From the NCBI GenBank assembly GCA_021774335.1, contig JAJFJD010000056.1, positions 86,618 to 150,617 on the forward strand: a stretch of DNA of 64,000 nucleotides, given 5' to 3'. The number at the start of each line of letters is the position of its first letter. The first letter of the stretch is position 1. The notes under the pieces are model-generated. The model searched no databases. It worked only from the letters and a program-made list of their open reading frames with translations, and was not told the DNA's origin. Below are positions 26,807-36,435 of the stretch, piece by piece. The translations under genes were made by a program, and so were the position numbers. Source of the stretch: Alphaproteobacteria bacterium (GTDB lineage Bacteria; Pseudomonadota; Alphaproteobacteria; UBA8366).

Positions 26807-27292
26807 TCAACCTGCCGCTTTCGTAGCCTGCCAAGCATCGAGCACAGACCGCGCCTCGGAATCAGGTGCCGCGCCATCGCGCTCGGCATCCGATTTCTTG
26901 GCTGTCAGCTCAACGACATAGCCGTTGGGATCGCGGAAATAGATTGAGCGGATGAAACCATGATCGGCGATACCGCGCGTCTCGATTCCCGCTTCCTTGC
27001 CCCGCTCGAACATCCGTTCCAGGGATTCATTGTCGACCTCAAGCGCAATATGCAGATCGAAGTCGTGCTGTTCCTTGAAGTCGAAATCCTGGCCCGGCGC
27101 TTCGAAGAACGCCATGAAAGACCCGTCGTCCATGCGGAAGAAGCTGTGTAGTACCCCGGCCTCCCGGCCGGTCATGGTTTGCTTGATCTCGAACGCGTTG
27201 GCGAGCGGTAGCCCGAGGAAATCCTCATAAAAAACCCGCGTTTCCTCGGAATCGCGGCAGCGGTAGGCGGCGTGGTGCAGGCCTTTGATCAT
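26807..27292 (-). CDS. VOC family protein (second)
   Basis: A 161-residue glyoxalase-fold protein with two half-domains: GLHHAAYRCRDSEETRVFYEDFLGLPL at the N-terminus, split here as HHAAYRCRD and VFYEDFLG, and GFIRSIYFRDPNGYVVELT at the C-terminus. This is the pattern of dioxygenase/glyoxalase-like metalloenzymes. Its stop lies just upstream of the DGPF promoter candidate, and no matching promoter lies before it, so it may be regulated separately. Confidence 0.8.
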   Translation of the reverse strand: MIKGLHHAAYRCRDSEETRVFYEDFLGLPLANAFEIKQTMTGREAGVLHSFFRMDDGSFMAFFEAPGQDFDFKEQHDFDLHIALEVDNESLERMFERGKEAGIETRGIADHGFIRSIYFRDPNGYVVELTAKKSDAERDGAAPDSEARSVLDAWQATKAAG

Positions 27293-27392
27293 CGGCGGTC
27301 TCCCGACAGAAGAGGTTGAGCGGCTCCCCTAATGTGGCGTTCCGATACGCTATTTCCAGGTGCAGGATAACCCTGTCGGGACGGGACCGCCC

Positions 27393-28628
27393 CTACGACC
27401 GGGCGTCGTAGCGCTTCTCGATGTAGTCGGCGACAATCTGCTGAAATTCCTCGGCGATATTCGCGCCGCGCAGGGTCCTCGCCTTTTCCCCATCGATAAA
27501 GACGGGGGCCGTCGGCTGTTCGCCGGTACCGGGCAGGCTGATGCCGATATCCGCGTGCTTGCTCTCGCCCGGGCCGTTCACGATGCAGCCCATAACGGCG
27601 AGGTTCAAGTCCTCGACACCGACGTATTTCTCACGCCATTCCGGCATCTGGGCGCGGACATAGCCTTGAATCTTCTCCGCCAGTTCCTGAAACACGGTGC
27701 TGGTCGTGCGGCCGCAGCCTGGACAGGCGGTGACCAGCGGCGTGAAGGAGCGGATTCCCATGGTCTGCAGGACTTCCTGCGCCACGATGACCTCTTTGGT
27801 GCGGTCACCGCCGGGTTCCGGTGTCAGCGAAACGCGGATCGTATCGCCGATCCCCTGCTGCAACAGAATCGCGAGCGCGGCGGTGGAGGCGACGATGCCC
27901 TTCGATCCCATGCCCGCCTCGGTCAGACCGAGATGCAAAGCGTAGTCACAGCGCGCCGCGAGATTCTGATACGCCGATACCATCGCCTGCACGTCGCTGA
28001 CCTTGCAGGATAGGATGATCTTGTCCCGACTCATGCCGAGTTCTTCGGCCCGTTCGGCATTGGTCAGCGCGGACTGAACCAGCGCTTCCTCCAACACCTC
28101 GGACGCCGGCTTCGGTGCCGCCGCCTTGCCGTTCTCGTCCATCATGTGGGCCAGCAGTTCCTGATCGAGGCTGCCCCAATTGACGCCGATGCGCACCGGC
28201 TTGTCGTATTGCAGCGCCGTCTCGATCATGGTCGAGAACTGTCCGTCCTTCTTCTCGCGAAACCCGACATTGCCGGGATTGATGCGGTACTTGTCGAGCG
28301 CCTCCGCGCAGCCGGGATTCTCGCTCAGCAGTTTGTGGCCGATGTAGTGGAAGTCGCCGACGATGGGCACATCGCAGCCGCGCTGGTCCAGCAGTTCGCG
28401 AATCTTCGGCACCGCCTGGGCGGCTTCCTGCCGGTCGACCGTGATCCGGACGACCTCCGATCCGGCATCCGCGAGCGCTTCGATCTGATCGGCCGTGCCC
28501 TGCGGGTCCGCCGTATCCGTGTTGGTCATGGATTGCACCATCACCGGCGCGCCGCCGCCAACGGCGATACCCTTGATTTTGACCTGGACACTCTTCCGGC
28601 GGGTTGCCGGATCGTTGAAATTCAACAT
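27393..28628 (-). CDS. ispG: 4-hydroxy-3-methylbut-2-enyl diphosphate synthase, IspG/GcpE
   Basis: A 411-residue [4Fe-4S] enzyme of the MEP isoprenoid pathway; it reduces methylerythritol cyclodiphosphate to HMBPP. The cluster ligands are C302 and C305 ([10 protein letters not shown]) and C348 ([11 protein letters not shown]), with the conserved Glu355. The N-terminal TIM barrel has [11 protein letters not shown]. It is divergent from hpnC, with 228 bases between them, and joins dxs and ispH in the same locus, so isoprenoid supply and hopanoid synthesis are physically linked. Confidence 0.95.
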   Translation of the reverse strand: MLNFNDPATRRKSVQVKIKGIAVGGGAPVMVQSMTNTDTADPQGTADQIEALADAGSEVVRITVDRQEAAQAVPKIRELLDQRGCDVPIVGDFHYIGHKLLSENPGCAEALDKYRINPGNVGFREKKDGQFSTMIETALQYDKPVRIGVNWGSLDQELLAHMMDENGKAAAPKPASEVLEEALVQSALTNAERAEELGMSRDKIILSCKVSDVQAMVSAYQNLAARCDYALHLGLTEAGMGSKGIVASTAALAILLQQGIGDTIRVSLTPEPGGDRTKEVIVAQEVLQTMGIRSFTPLVTACPGCGRTTSTVFQELAEKIQGYVRAQMPEWREKYVGVEDLNLAVMGCIVNGPGESKHADIGISLPGTGEQPTAPVFIDGEKARTLRGANIAEEFQQIVADYIEKRYDARS

Positions 28629-28856
28629 CGAAAGACGTCCCTTGCTGGCGCTGAGCGTGCTGTTAATTTGGGCCTGGACCGCCCGGAATTCAACGGTGGC
28701 CTAACCTAGCTGCACAATCGCTGTAAAGGGAAATTTTCATGACCGCACCGGTTTGCCATCCTATCGATACTGGCATCACGACCGACGCTGTGGCAGAGAG
28801 TACAGATCGGTCCGGATAGTGGCATCGGGCCAGAAACGGAAAGCGTTAACCCACCC

Positions 28857-29696
28857 ATGACGGTCAACACGGCGGAAACGGCATCCGGCAAAGGCGCAAG
28901 CGACGAGAATTTCCCCGTCGGCTCCTTTCTGTTGCCAAAGCGTCTGCGCCCGCACGTCGCAATCTTTTATGCCTATGCCCGTGCGATCGACGATGTCGCC
29001 GACAACCCGGACCTCGCGCCCGAAGAAAAGGTGCGCCGGCTGGACGGATTCGACGCCGCCCTGCTAGGACAGAACGAGCATCCGGATTTCATCAAGGCAC
29101 ACGAAGTCCGCGACAGCCTCGCCGAAGTGAATGTCCCCGTTCAGCATTGCCGCGACCTGATCTCGGCGTTCAAGCAGGATGCAACGAAGCTGCGCTACCG
29201 CGATTGGGACGACCTGATCGAATATTGCAATCGGTCAGCAGCACCGGTGGGGCGCTACCTGCTCGACCTGCACGGCGAATCGCGCGATGGATATCCGGCG
29301 AACGACGCGCTCTGTAATGCCCTGCAGGTGATCAACCATCTACAGGACTGTCAGGACGACTACCACGAACTGGACCGGGTCTACCTGCCTCAGGATTGGA
29401 TGAGCGAAGCCGGGGCCACGGTGGAAGACCTCGACGCAACCGCGGCGTCGCCCGGCCTCCGCCAGGTTCTGGACCGCTGCCTCGATGGGACCGAGGTGCT
29501 GATGGACCAAGCCCGCACCCTGCCCGGCCGCTTAAAGAGCCGTCACCTGGCGATGGAATCCGCCGCCATCGTCCGCATCGCCGACCTGCTGGTGAAGCAT
29601 CTGCGCAACCGTGACCCGATCGCGACACGCGTCGAACTGACCAAGCCGGAGTTCGCGTGGTGTTTCATCCGCGGCGCGGCACGGCATTTAATTTAA
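28857..29696 (+). CDS. hpnC: Hydroxysqualene synthase HpnC
   Basis: A 279-residue trans-isoprenyl synthase-like enzyme with two Asp-rich motifs, AIDDVADNPD and LQDCQDDYHELDRVYLP. HpnC converts presqualene diphosphate (from HpnD) to hydroxysqualene in the three-enzyme bacterial squalene route. It is separated from hpnD-hpnE by DUF1499, a PhyH dioxygenase and dxs; the three are usually adjacent. ATG start assumed. Confidence 0.9.
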   Translation: MTVNTAETASGKGASDENFPVGSFLLPKRLRPHVAIFYAYARAIDDVADNPDLAPEEKVRRLDGFDAALLGQNEHPDFIKAHEVRDSLAEVNVPVQHCRDLISAFKQDATKLRYRDWDDLIEYCNRSAAPVGRYLLDLHGESRDGYPANDALCNALQVINHLQDCQDDYHELDRVYLPQDWMSEAGATVEDLDATAASPGLRQVLDRCLDGTEVLMDQARTLPGRLKSRHLAMESAAIVRIADLLVKHLRNRDPIATRVELTKPEFAWCFIRGAARHLI

Positions 29697-30053
29697 CCCG
29701 CATATCCCATTTGAAATCGGCTTTTAGCAGACTTCGGTGCGTGATTCTCTCGTCAGAAGAATGAGTTAACCGAGTTGGAATAAGGATTCGGCGGCGAACG
29801 CGACGGATGAAGCTCAATCAGGCCCCCTACAGCCTCAATTCGACCGCTCCGTAAAGTTCACATTCCGAGGCTCGTCGATCAGTTCGGACAGCGGCCTACC
29901 GCTACACCGGGAACTCTTCGACGCCCTCAGCGACCGTCGGTGTGCTTTCCGGCTCCGGCACTTATCTTCTTCCCACCCAGCCATATCTTGAAGCTGTGTC
30001 TAATCGGCGAACACCGCTGAGACCTTCGCCATTGCGGAAAGGGTGCGATTGCC
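29697..30053. other. Intergenic region without recognised gene
   Basis: The 357 bases between hpnC and the DUF1499 gene hold no convincing coding frame and no clear terminator hairpin. A promoter for the following gene is expected here but not identified. Confidence 0.5.
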
Positions 30054-30812
30054 ATGACGGAACGTCAAAACATTATCGCTCGACTTGCCTGGTTGGCGCT
30101 CGGGCTCGCCTTGATCGCCGCTGTTGCCGAGGCGTTCGCCGGCTTCGGCACGAAATGGGCCTTATGGGATATTCGTACCGGGTTCACTATTCTGCGCTGG
30201 AGCGCTTGGAGCGGCCTGGTCATAGCGGGTATCGCCCTGATCCTCGCGGGCATCACCCTCCGAGGCACGGCCCGACGCGGCTTTACCGTGGCGTTGGCCG
30301 CTTTGTTCGTTGGCGGCATCGCCTTCGCGGTGCCATGGCTTAACCAGCGACAGGCACGCAGCGTGCCGCCGATCCACGATATCACGACGGATACGGAGAA
30401 TCCGCCGATGTTCCAGGATGCACTGCCGTTGCGCAAGGATGCGCGCAACCCGCCGGAATATGCCGGCGTGGCCGTGGCCAAACAGCAGAAAGAAGCCTAT
30501 CCGGATATCGCGCCGCTGCTTATCAAGGAGCCCCCGAACGCGGCATATAGCGCCGCGCTGAGCACCGCTGTCGAGCGCGGCTGGAGGATTAGCGGCAAAT
30601 CCGGGCCGGAGGGCCGAATAGAGGCTGTCGAAACCACCTTCTGGTTCGGTTTCAAGGACGACATCGTCATCCGCATTGCACCTGCCGACGGGGGCGGCAG
30701 CCGTATCGACGTCCGCTCCAAGTCGCGTGTCGGACGCTCCGACGTCGGCGCCAACGCGGCGCGTATTCGTGCCTACATAATTGCGCTGAAGAAAAACCTG
30801 GCGGCGTCCTAG
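30054..30812 (+). CDS. DUF1499 domain-containing membrane protein
   Basis: A 252-residue protein. Residues ~8-100 form three transmembrane helices. The remainder is the DUF1499 domain (PPIHDITTDTENPP, AVETTFWFGFKDDIVIRI, and SRIDVRSKSRVGRSDVGANAARIR), a family found in many alphaproteobacteria and plastids with no defined biochemistry. Its location between hpnC and dxs suggests a membrane-lipid or isoprenoid role, but this rests on position only. Confidence 0.8.
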   Translation: MTERQNIIARLAWLALGLALIAAVAEAFAGFGTKWALWDIRTGFTILRWSAWSGLVIAGIALILAGITLRGTARRGFTVALAALFVGGIAFAVPWLNQRQARSVPPIHDITTDTENPPMFQDALPLRKDARNPPEYAGVAVAKQQKEAYPDIAPLLIKEPPNAAYSAALSTAVERGWRISGKSGPEGRIEAVETTFWFGFKDDIVIRIAPADGGGSRIDVRSKSRVGRSDVGANAARIRAYIIALKKNLAAS

Positions 30813-31107
30813 GCTAGAACAACGCGATGGCCGCTCGGAGCAGTAAGCGGCGCTCCGATCACACGAACACCCGCACTGGCAGAATGGCACCCACAGCGAT
30901 CAGAACCACGAGGACTCATTGCTGGGCCCGCTCCGGATCGGCGCGGCCGAACGAATGTGCGTTTAAAGATTACTCTGCACTTGCGGTTTTCCGGCCATCG
31001 ACTATGTACATCCAAAATAGGCACCCTGCTGCGACCGTGCGTCCCTTGCATGAGAAAATCAACGACGGCAGATCTTCCGTCCCCTCAATGAGCATGGGCT
31101 AGATTAA

Positions 31108-31893
31108 GTGAAGGATACTTCCGTGATCGACCGAGTACGTCAGTTGACCGACCAACATCTGTCGGATTTCGCCCGCGACGGCTTTGTCGTTGTGCGCGGC
31201 ATGTTCTCGGCGGACGAAATGGCTGAAATCGCGCGTTGGACGGATGAGGTAGAGGCTTATCCCGAGATCCCCGGCAAGTACATGAAGTATTTCGAGAAGA
31301 GCCTTAAAGGGGCCAGTGACCGTCTTCTAAATCGACTGGAAAACTTTTACCCCTATCACGATAGCTTTCGGAAACTCTTCGATTGCGATGCCTTGCGCGG
31401 GGCAACGTCCGAATTGCTCGGCGAGCAGGCAGTTCTGTTCAAGGACAAGATCAATTTCAAAATGCCCGGCGGCGACGGCTTCAAACCGCACCAGGACCAG
31501 CAGGCGGGATGGAGCACCTACGCCGATTTCTTTGTCACCGCGCTTGTATCGATCGACGTCGCGACGAAAGAGAACGGCTGCCTCGAAATGGTTGCCGGGT
31601 ATCACCAGAAAGGCCTGGTCGGCGACGAATGGGAACCGCTGACCGATGAGCAGGTGGCGGCGATGAATCCCGTCGCCTGCCCGACCGAACCAGGTGACGT
31701 GGTGTTCTTCGATTCATATGCGCCGCACGGATCGGGACCCAACCTCTCCGACAGCAAGCGCCGCGTGCTGTATGTGACCTACAACCGCTTGTCGGATGGA
31801 AATCACCGCGACCAATATTATGCGGACAAACGAAAAAGTTACCCGCCCGATGTGGAGCGCGACCCAGGCAAGCAGTATCAGTATCGGGTATAG
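31108..31893 (+). CDS. Phytanoyl-CoA dioxygenase (PhyH) family protein
   Basis: A 261-residue Fe(II)/2-oxoglutarate-dependent oxygenase. The iron ligands are H128-x-D130 (FKPHQDQQAG) and the distal H207 (YAPHGSGPN); R218/R219 would bind 2-oxoglutarate. The start may be GTG at 31108 or GTG at 31123, and AAGGAT is better placed for the latter. Family members hydroxylate lipids, ectoine or other metabolites. Its place in the hopanoid locus suggests a lipid or isoprenoid substrate (inference). Confidence 0.82.
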   Translation: MKDTSVIDRVRQLTDQHLSDFARDGFVVVRGMFSADEMAEIARWTDEVEAYPEIPGKYMKYFEKSLKGASDRLLNRLENFYPYHDSFRKLFDCDALRGATSELLGEQAVLFKDKINFKMPGGDGFKPHQDQQAGWSTYADFFVTALVSIDVATKENGCLEMVAGYHQKGLVGDEWEPLTDEQVAAMNPVACPTEPGDVVFFDSYAPHGSGPNLSDSKRRVLYVTYNRLSDGNHRDQYYADKRKSYPPDVERDPGKQYQYRV

Positions 31894-31914
31894 CAGATCC
31901 TACGGGAATCTATT

Positions 31915-31928
31915 CCCTTAGCTAAGGG
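31915..31928. promoter_or_regulatory. 14-base palindrome upstream of dxs
   Basis: CCCTTAGCTAAGGG is a perfect palindrome 231 bases before the dxs start. It shares the core TTAGCTAA with a second 14-base palindrome upstream of shc (36381-36394). An operator for a common regulator is possible; part of a terminator for the PhyH gene is the alternative, although no T run follows. Confidence 0.35.
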
Positions 31929-32159
31929 TCTGTTGCGCCGACACGCCCGGAAAACAAGGGTGGCGCGAGAGCAACATGTTGCATTTTTTTCTACCACCCC
32001 CGAGCAATTCGGCGTAGGTGTAGTAAGTTGAGACTCGAGGTATTGCGAGTTTGTCCTGGCCGTGACGGCGCAATTTTTGCGCTGAAGCGTTGGTATTGCG
32101 TCATTTATGTTATATGACGCTCGCCTGCGCGACCGGGGCGCGTGTTGAAGGAGGCAATT

Positions 32160-34076
32160 GTGGCACCGAAAACGCCGTTATTGGACCAGATTCGCACACC
32201 TGCGGATCTTCGCAAATTTCCGGAGAGCGACCTCCGGCAGATTGCGGATGAATTAAGAGCCGAAACCATCGATGCCGTGTCGGTCACCGGCGGGCATCTT
32301 GGCGCGGGGCTCGGCGTTGTCGAGTTGACCGCAGCCATCCACTACGTCTTCAACACACCCGACGACATCCTGATTTGGGATGTCGGCCACCAGTGCTATC
32401 CGCACAAGATTCTGACGGATCGCCGCGACCGCATCCGCACGCTGCGCCAGAAAGACGGCCTGAGCGGGTTCACCAAGCGCGCCGAAAGCAAATACGACCC
32501 CTTCGGCGCCGCGCATTCGTCCACTTCGATTTCGTCCGGCCTCGGTTTCGCCGTCGGCCGCGACCTTAAGGGCAAAGACAACGACGTGATCTGCGTCATC
32601 GGCGACGGTGCGATGACCGCCGGTATGGCTTATGAGGCGATGAATAACGCCGGCTGGCTGGGCAACCGATTGATCGTCGTGCTGAACGACAATGAAATGT
32701 CGATCGCACCGCCAGTCGGGGCGCTGAGCAACTATCTCACACGCCTGCTGTCTTCAAAGGAATACCGGAACCTGCGGCGGCTGGGCCAGGAAGTGGCCGA
32801 GAAACTGCCGCATCCGATCGAAGTCGCGGCCAAGCGCGCCGAGGAATATGCCCGCGGCATGTTCACCGGCGGCACGTTGTTCGAAGAGTTGGGCTTCTAT
32901 TATGTCGGCCCGATCGACGGCCACAACATGGACCAGCTCGTCCCGGTCCTGAAGAACCTTCGGGATACCGACCTTCCGGGCCCTGTGCTGCTACACGCCG
33001 TGACGGTCAAGGGCAAGGGCTACGACCCTGCGGAGAAGTCCGACGACAAGTATCATGGTGTCGGAACTTTCAACGTCGTGACCGGCGCGCAGGACAAAGG
33101 CAAGTCGAACGCCCCCTCCTACACCAAGGTCTATGCGGAATCGCTGATCAAGGAAGCCCGGGAAGACGAAACGATCGTCGCCATCACGGCCGCGATGCCG
33201 GACGGAACCGGCCTGGATGTCTTCGGCAAGGAATTCCCGGACCGGACGTTCGACGTTGGCCTTGCCGAGCAACACGCGGTGACGTTCAGCGCCGGCTTAG
33301 CGGCCGAAGGGCTGAAGCCGTTCACATCGATCTACTCGACCTTCCTGCAACGCGCGTTCGATCAGATCGTGCATGATGTCGCCATTCAGAAACTGCCGGT
33401 CCGTTTCGCCATCGACCGCGCCGGACTTGTCGGTGCGGATGGCCAAACCCATGCTGGCGCCTTTGACGTAACCTATCTCAGCTGTCTGCCGGGCATGGTC
33501 GTGATGGCCTGCGGCGACGAGGCGGATCTCCGCCATATGGTCGCCACCGCGGTGGCCTATGACGAAGGGCCGATCGCCTTCCGTTTCCCGCGCGGCGAAG
33601 CAGTAGGCGTCGACATGCCGGAACGCGGCGAGGTCCTGGAGATCGGCAAAGGCCGCATCCTTCAGGAAGGCAACAAGGTCGCGCTTCTCAACTTCGGCGG
33701 ACGGTTGGCCGAGTGCATGAAAGCCGCCGACGCGTTGGCGGCCCGCGGGTTGCCGACCACGATTGCCGACGCGCGTTTCTCGAAACCGCTTGATACCAAG
33801 CTGGTCGAGACCTTGGCGCGCGAGCACGAGGTTCTCATCACCATCGAGGAAGCCTCGATCGGCGGGTTCGCGACACAAGTTCTGAATCATCTCGTCAAGA
33901 ACGACCTTATTACCGACGGCCTCAAGATCCGTCCGATGTTCCTGCCGGATCGGTTCCAGGAGCAAGCCAAGCCGGTCGAGATGTACGAAGACGCTGGCCT
34001 GAATGCGCATCAAATCACCGAAATGGCGTTGAGCGCACTCGGCGAACAGACTTTGGACCAACCGGCACGGGCGTAA
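32160..34076 (+). CDS. dxs: 1-deoxy-D-xylulose-5-phosphate synthase
   Basis: A 638-residue transketolase-like enzyme that joins pyruvate and glyceraldehyde 3-phosphate, the first step of the MEP pathway. The thiamine diphosphate motif is [18 protein letters not shown], and the second domain has [18 protein letters not shown] at 32160 is preferred: GAAGGAGG sits six to eight bases upstream, while the in-frame GTG at 32142 overlaps that site. The gene is one base before hpnD and so is cotranscribed with squalene synthesis genes. Confidence 0.95.
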   Translation: MAPKTPLLDQIRTPADLRKFPESDLRQIADELRAETIDAVSVTGGHLGAGLGVVELTAAIHYVFNTPDDILIWDVGHQCYPHKILTDRRDRIRTLRQKDGLSGFTKRAESKYDPFGAAHSSTSISSGLGFAVGRDLKGKDNDVICVIGDGAMTAGMAYEAMNNAGWLGNRLIVVLNDNEMSIAPPVGALSNYLTRLLSSKEYRNLRRLGQEVAEKLPHPIEVAAKRAEEYARGMFTGGTLFEELGFYYVGPIDGHNMDQLVPVLKNLRDTDLPGPVLLHAVTVKGKGYDPAEKSDDKYHGVGTFNVVTGAQDKGKSNAPSYTKVYAESLIKEAREDETIVAITAAMPDGTGLDVFGKEFPDRTFDVGLAEQHAVTFSAGLAAEGLKPFTSIYSTFLQRAFDQIVHDVAIQKLPVRFAIDRAGLVGADGQTHAGAFDVTYLSCLPGMVVMACGDEADLRHMVATAVAYDEGPIAFRFPRGEAVGVDMPERGEVLEIGKGRILQEGNKVALLNFGGRLAECMKAADALAARGLPTTIADARFSKPLDTKLVETLAREHEVLITIEEASIGGFATQVLNHLVKNDLITDGLKIRPMFLPDRFQEQAKPVEMYEDAGLNAHQITEMALSALGEQTLDQPARA

Positions 34077-34077
34077 C

Positions 34078-35013
34078 GTGACAACGCTGGAAGGCGCGCA
34101 AACGGGCAAGGCCGCCCGAGAGGACAGCGCTCCGACAGCGCATGATCACGCTGCTTCACAACAGGACTGCCGCGCCACCGCCGACGATTTGGCGCATGTG
34201 GAAGCGGTGGTGCAAGGGTCCGGTTCTTCCTTCTATGGCGCAATGCGGACGCTTCCCAAGGATCAACGGGACGCGATGTTCGCCGTCTACGCATTTTGCC
34301 GTGAAATCGACGACATTGCGGACGATCCGCTCCCACCACAGGAGAAGGTGGACGGCCTCGCACTGTGGCGCACCGAGATCGATCGCCTGTTCGCCGGCAT
34401 GCCCCAGAAACCGACCGGCCGTGCCCTGCTCGTCCCGGTCGAGAGATACGGCCTTCGCAAGGAAGACTTCGTCGCCCTGATCGACGGCATGGAAATGGAT
34501 GCCAGCGAATCGCTCCAAGGGCCGAGTATGGAAACCCTGCAGCTCTATTGCGAACGTGTTGCCGGTGCCGTCGGCCTGTTGTCTATCCGTGTATTCGGAG
34601 ATTCCGGTGACCGCGCAACGGACGTAGCTTGGTCACTCGGTCAAGCACTGCAATTGACCAACATCCTACGCGATGTGCGGGAGGACGCGGACCGCGGCCG
34701 GCTCTACCTGCCTTCAGAGCTGCTCGATACGCATGGGATCGCAAGCCGGGATCCGGAAACCGTTCTTGCGCATCCCGCGTTGCCCAAGGTCTGCGCCGAG
34801 CTCGCGATCCTCGCCGACACTCGGTTCAAAGAGGCAATTGCCGCAATGGCCGATTGCGACCGCCGGCAAATGCGGCCCGCGGTCGTCATGATGCATGTCT
34901 ATCATCGCGTCCTGGAGAAACTCATGCAGCGAGGATGGACCCGCATCGACGAGCCAGTTCGGGTATCCAAGCTCGCAAAAATCTGGATCGCGGTCCGGTA
35001 CGGACTGCTGTAG
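34078..35013 (+). CDS. hpnD: Presqualene diphosphate synthase HpnD
   Basis: A 311-residue squalene/phytoene synthase-like enzyme that condenses two farnesyl diphosphates to presqualene diphosphate. The Asp-rich motifs are CREIDDIADDPL and LTNILRDVREDADRGRLYLP. The start is GTG, one base after the dxs stop codon. About 40 residues ahead of the first conserved segment are variable. It acts with HpnC and HpnE. Confidence 0.92.
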   Translation: MTTLEGAQTGKAAREDSAPTAHDHAASQQDCRATADDLAHVEAVVQGSGSSFYGAMRTLPKDQRDAMFAVYAFCREIDDIADDPLPPQEKVDGLALWRTEIDRLFAGMPQKPTGRALLVPVERYGLRKEDFVALIDGMEMDASESLQGPSMETLQLYCERVAGAVGLLSIRVFGDSGDRATDVAWSLGQALQLTNILRDVREDADRGRLYLPSELLDTHGIASRDPETVLAHPALPKVCAELAILADTRFKEAIAAMADCDRRQMRPAVVMMHVYHRVLEKLMQRGWTRIDEPVRVSKLAKIWIAVRYGLL

Positions 35014-35018
35014 CGGCA

Positions 35019-36275
35019 ATGCCAACGGTCCACATCGTCGGAGCGGGTATGGCCGGGTTGGCCGCCGCGCTCGAGGTTTCAAGCCGCGGATTGCCGGTCG
35101 TGCTGCACGAAGCCGCCGGTCACGCCGGCGGACGCTGCCGTTCCTTTTTCGACAAGACACTCGGTTGCGAAATCGACAACGGCAACCATCTTGTCTTGTC
35201 GGGCAATTCCGGTGTCGCCGCCTTCGTCGACCAAGTCGGATCAGCAGAATCGTTCCTCGACCTGCCGGACGCCTGCTTTCCATTTGTCGACCTGGAAACC
35301 GATGAACGTTGGGTTATTCATCCCAACCGCGGCCGCCTCCCTTGGTGGGTGTTTAAATCCGACCGGCGCATTCCCGGCAGCCGGGCCTCTGACTATCTCG
35401 TTGCACTCCGCTTACTGGCCGCGGACAAGAATGCGACCGTGGATGAGATATTTGGAGAGAACGCCAATGTCTATCGACGATTTTGGGAACCCCTCGCCGT
35501 TGCAATCCTGAACACACCGCCGACGGAAGCCTGCGCGCGCCTGCTTTGGCCGGTCTTCGCCGAGACCTTCGCCCTCGGGGCAGATGCCTGCCGTCCCCTC
35601 ATCGCACGCCAAGGACTAACCGATAGTTTCATCGACCCGGCCCTGGCGACATTGCGCGAGCGCGGCGCCGACATTCGGTTCGGGCACGGGCTCCGAAGCC
35701 TATCGAAGAGCGAATCGGCGGTCACCGAACTTCATTTTGGAGACGAAACTATAAATGTCGCTGCGGACGACTCGATCGTCCTGGCCCTGCCGGCAGCGGT
35801 ATTGGGATCAATTCTGCCCGAATCAGCACCGCCGGAAACGTTTCACCCCATCGTCAACGTCCATTTCAAGCATGATGCTTCGACCGTTTCCAACCCTCTT
35901 CCCCCGATTCTCGGCGTGATCGGCGGCACCGCGGATTGGATATTCTGCCGGGGCGATATCCTATCGGTCACGGTAAGCGCCGCGGTCGACCTGGCCAACG
36001 CCGCTGCCGACGACATAGCGGACGCCACGTGGCGCGACATCGACCGGGTTCTGGCCTTGAACACCCCGCTACGGCCGGCAACCCGCGTCGTGAAGGAGAA
36101 ACGAGCGACCTTCGCGCAAACGCCGGAAAACGAGCGCCGCCGGGCCAACACCCGAACGAATCATAAGAATCTGTTCCTTGCAGGGGATTGGACGAATACC
36201 GGCTTGCCGGCCACTATCGAGGGCGCCGTCCGATCAGGCTTTAACGCGGCAAAATTGATAAAAAAATCGCACTAA
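35019..36275 (+). CDS. hpnE: Hydroxysqualene dehydroxylase HpnE
   Basis: A 418-residue FAD-dependent amine-oxidase-like enzyme that reductively removes the hydroxyl group to give squalene. The N-terminal dinucleotide motif is VHIVGAGMAGLAAALEVSSR, and the C-terminus has NLFLAGDWTNTGLPATIEGA. ATG at 35019 is five bases after the hpnD stop; longer upstream frames are read-through of the hpnD region. It is the last gene of the dxs-hpnD-hpnE unit. Confidence 0.92.
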   Translation: MPTVHIVGAGMAGLAAALEVSSRGLPVVLHEAAGHAGGRCRSFFDKTLGCEIDNGNHLVLSGNSGVAAFVDQVGSAESFLDLPDACFPFVDLETDERWVIHPNRGRLPWWVFKSDRRIPGSRASDYLVALRLLAADKNATVDEIFGENANVYRRFWEPLAVAILNTPPTEACARLLWPVFAETFALGADACRPLIARQGLTDSFIDPALATLRERGADIRFGHGLRSLSKSESAVTELHFGDETINVAADDSIVLALPAAVLGSILPESAPPETFHPIVNVHFKHDASTVSNPLPPILGVIGGTADWIFCRGDILSVTVSAAVDLANAAADDIADATWRDIDRVLALNTPLRPATRVVKEKRATFAQTPENERRRANTRTNHKNLFLAGDWTNTGLPATIEGAVRSGFNAAKLIKKSH

Positions 36276-36380
36276 ACCGGAAATTGTGCCGCTTTGCCAA
36301 AGTGTTGCTCCTTTGCCACAGGCCTCGGACGTTACGAAACTGTTACTGCCCTCACCTTGACTTTGGACGCTACCTGAACG

Positions 36381-36394
36381 ACGTTAGCTAACGT
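36381..36394. promoter_or_regulatory. 14-base palindrome upstream of shc
   Basis: ACGTTAGCTAACGT is a perfect palindrome 41 bases before the shc start, within the 160-base gap after hpnE. Its core TTAGCTAA matches the palindrome before dxs. The position is right for an operator overlapping a promoter. Confidence 0.4.
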
Positions 36395-36435
36395 ATGAGT
36401 GTGTCGCAAATCGCATAAAAACATAGATTTCCGGA

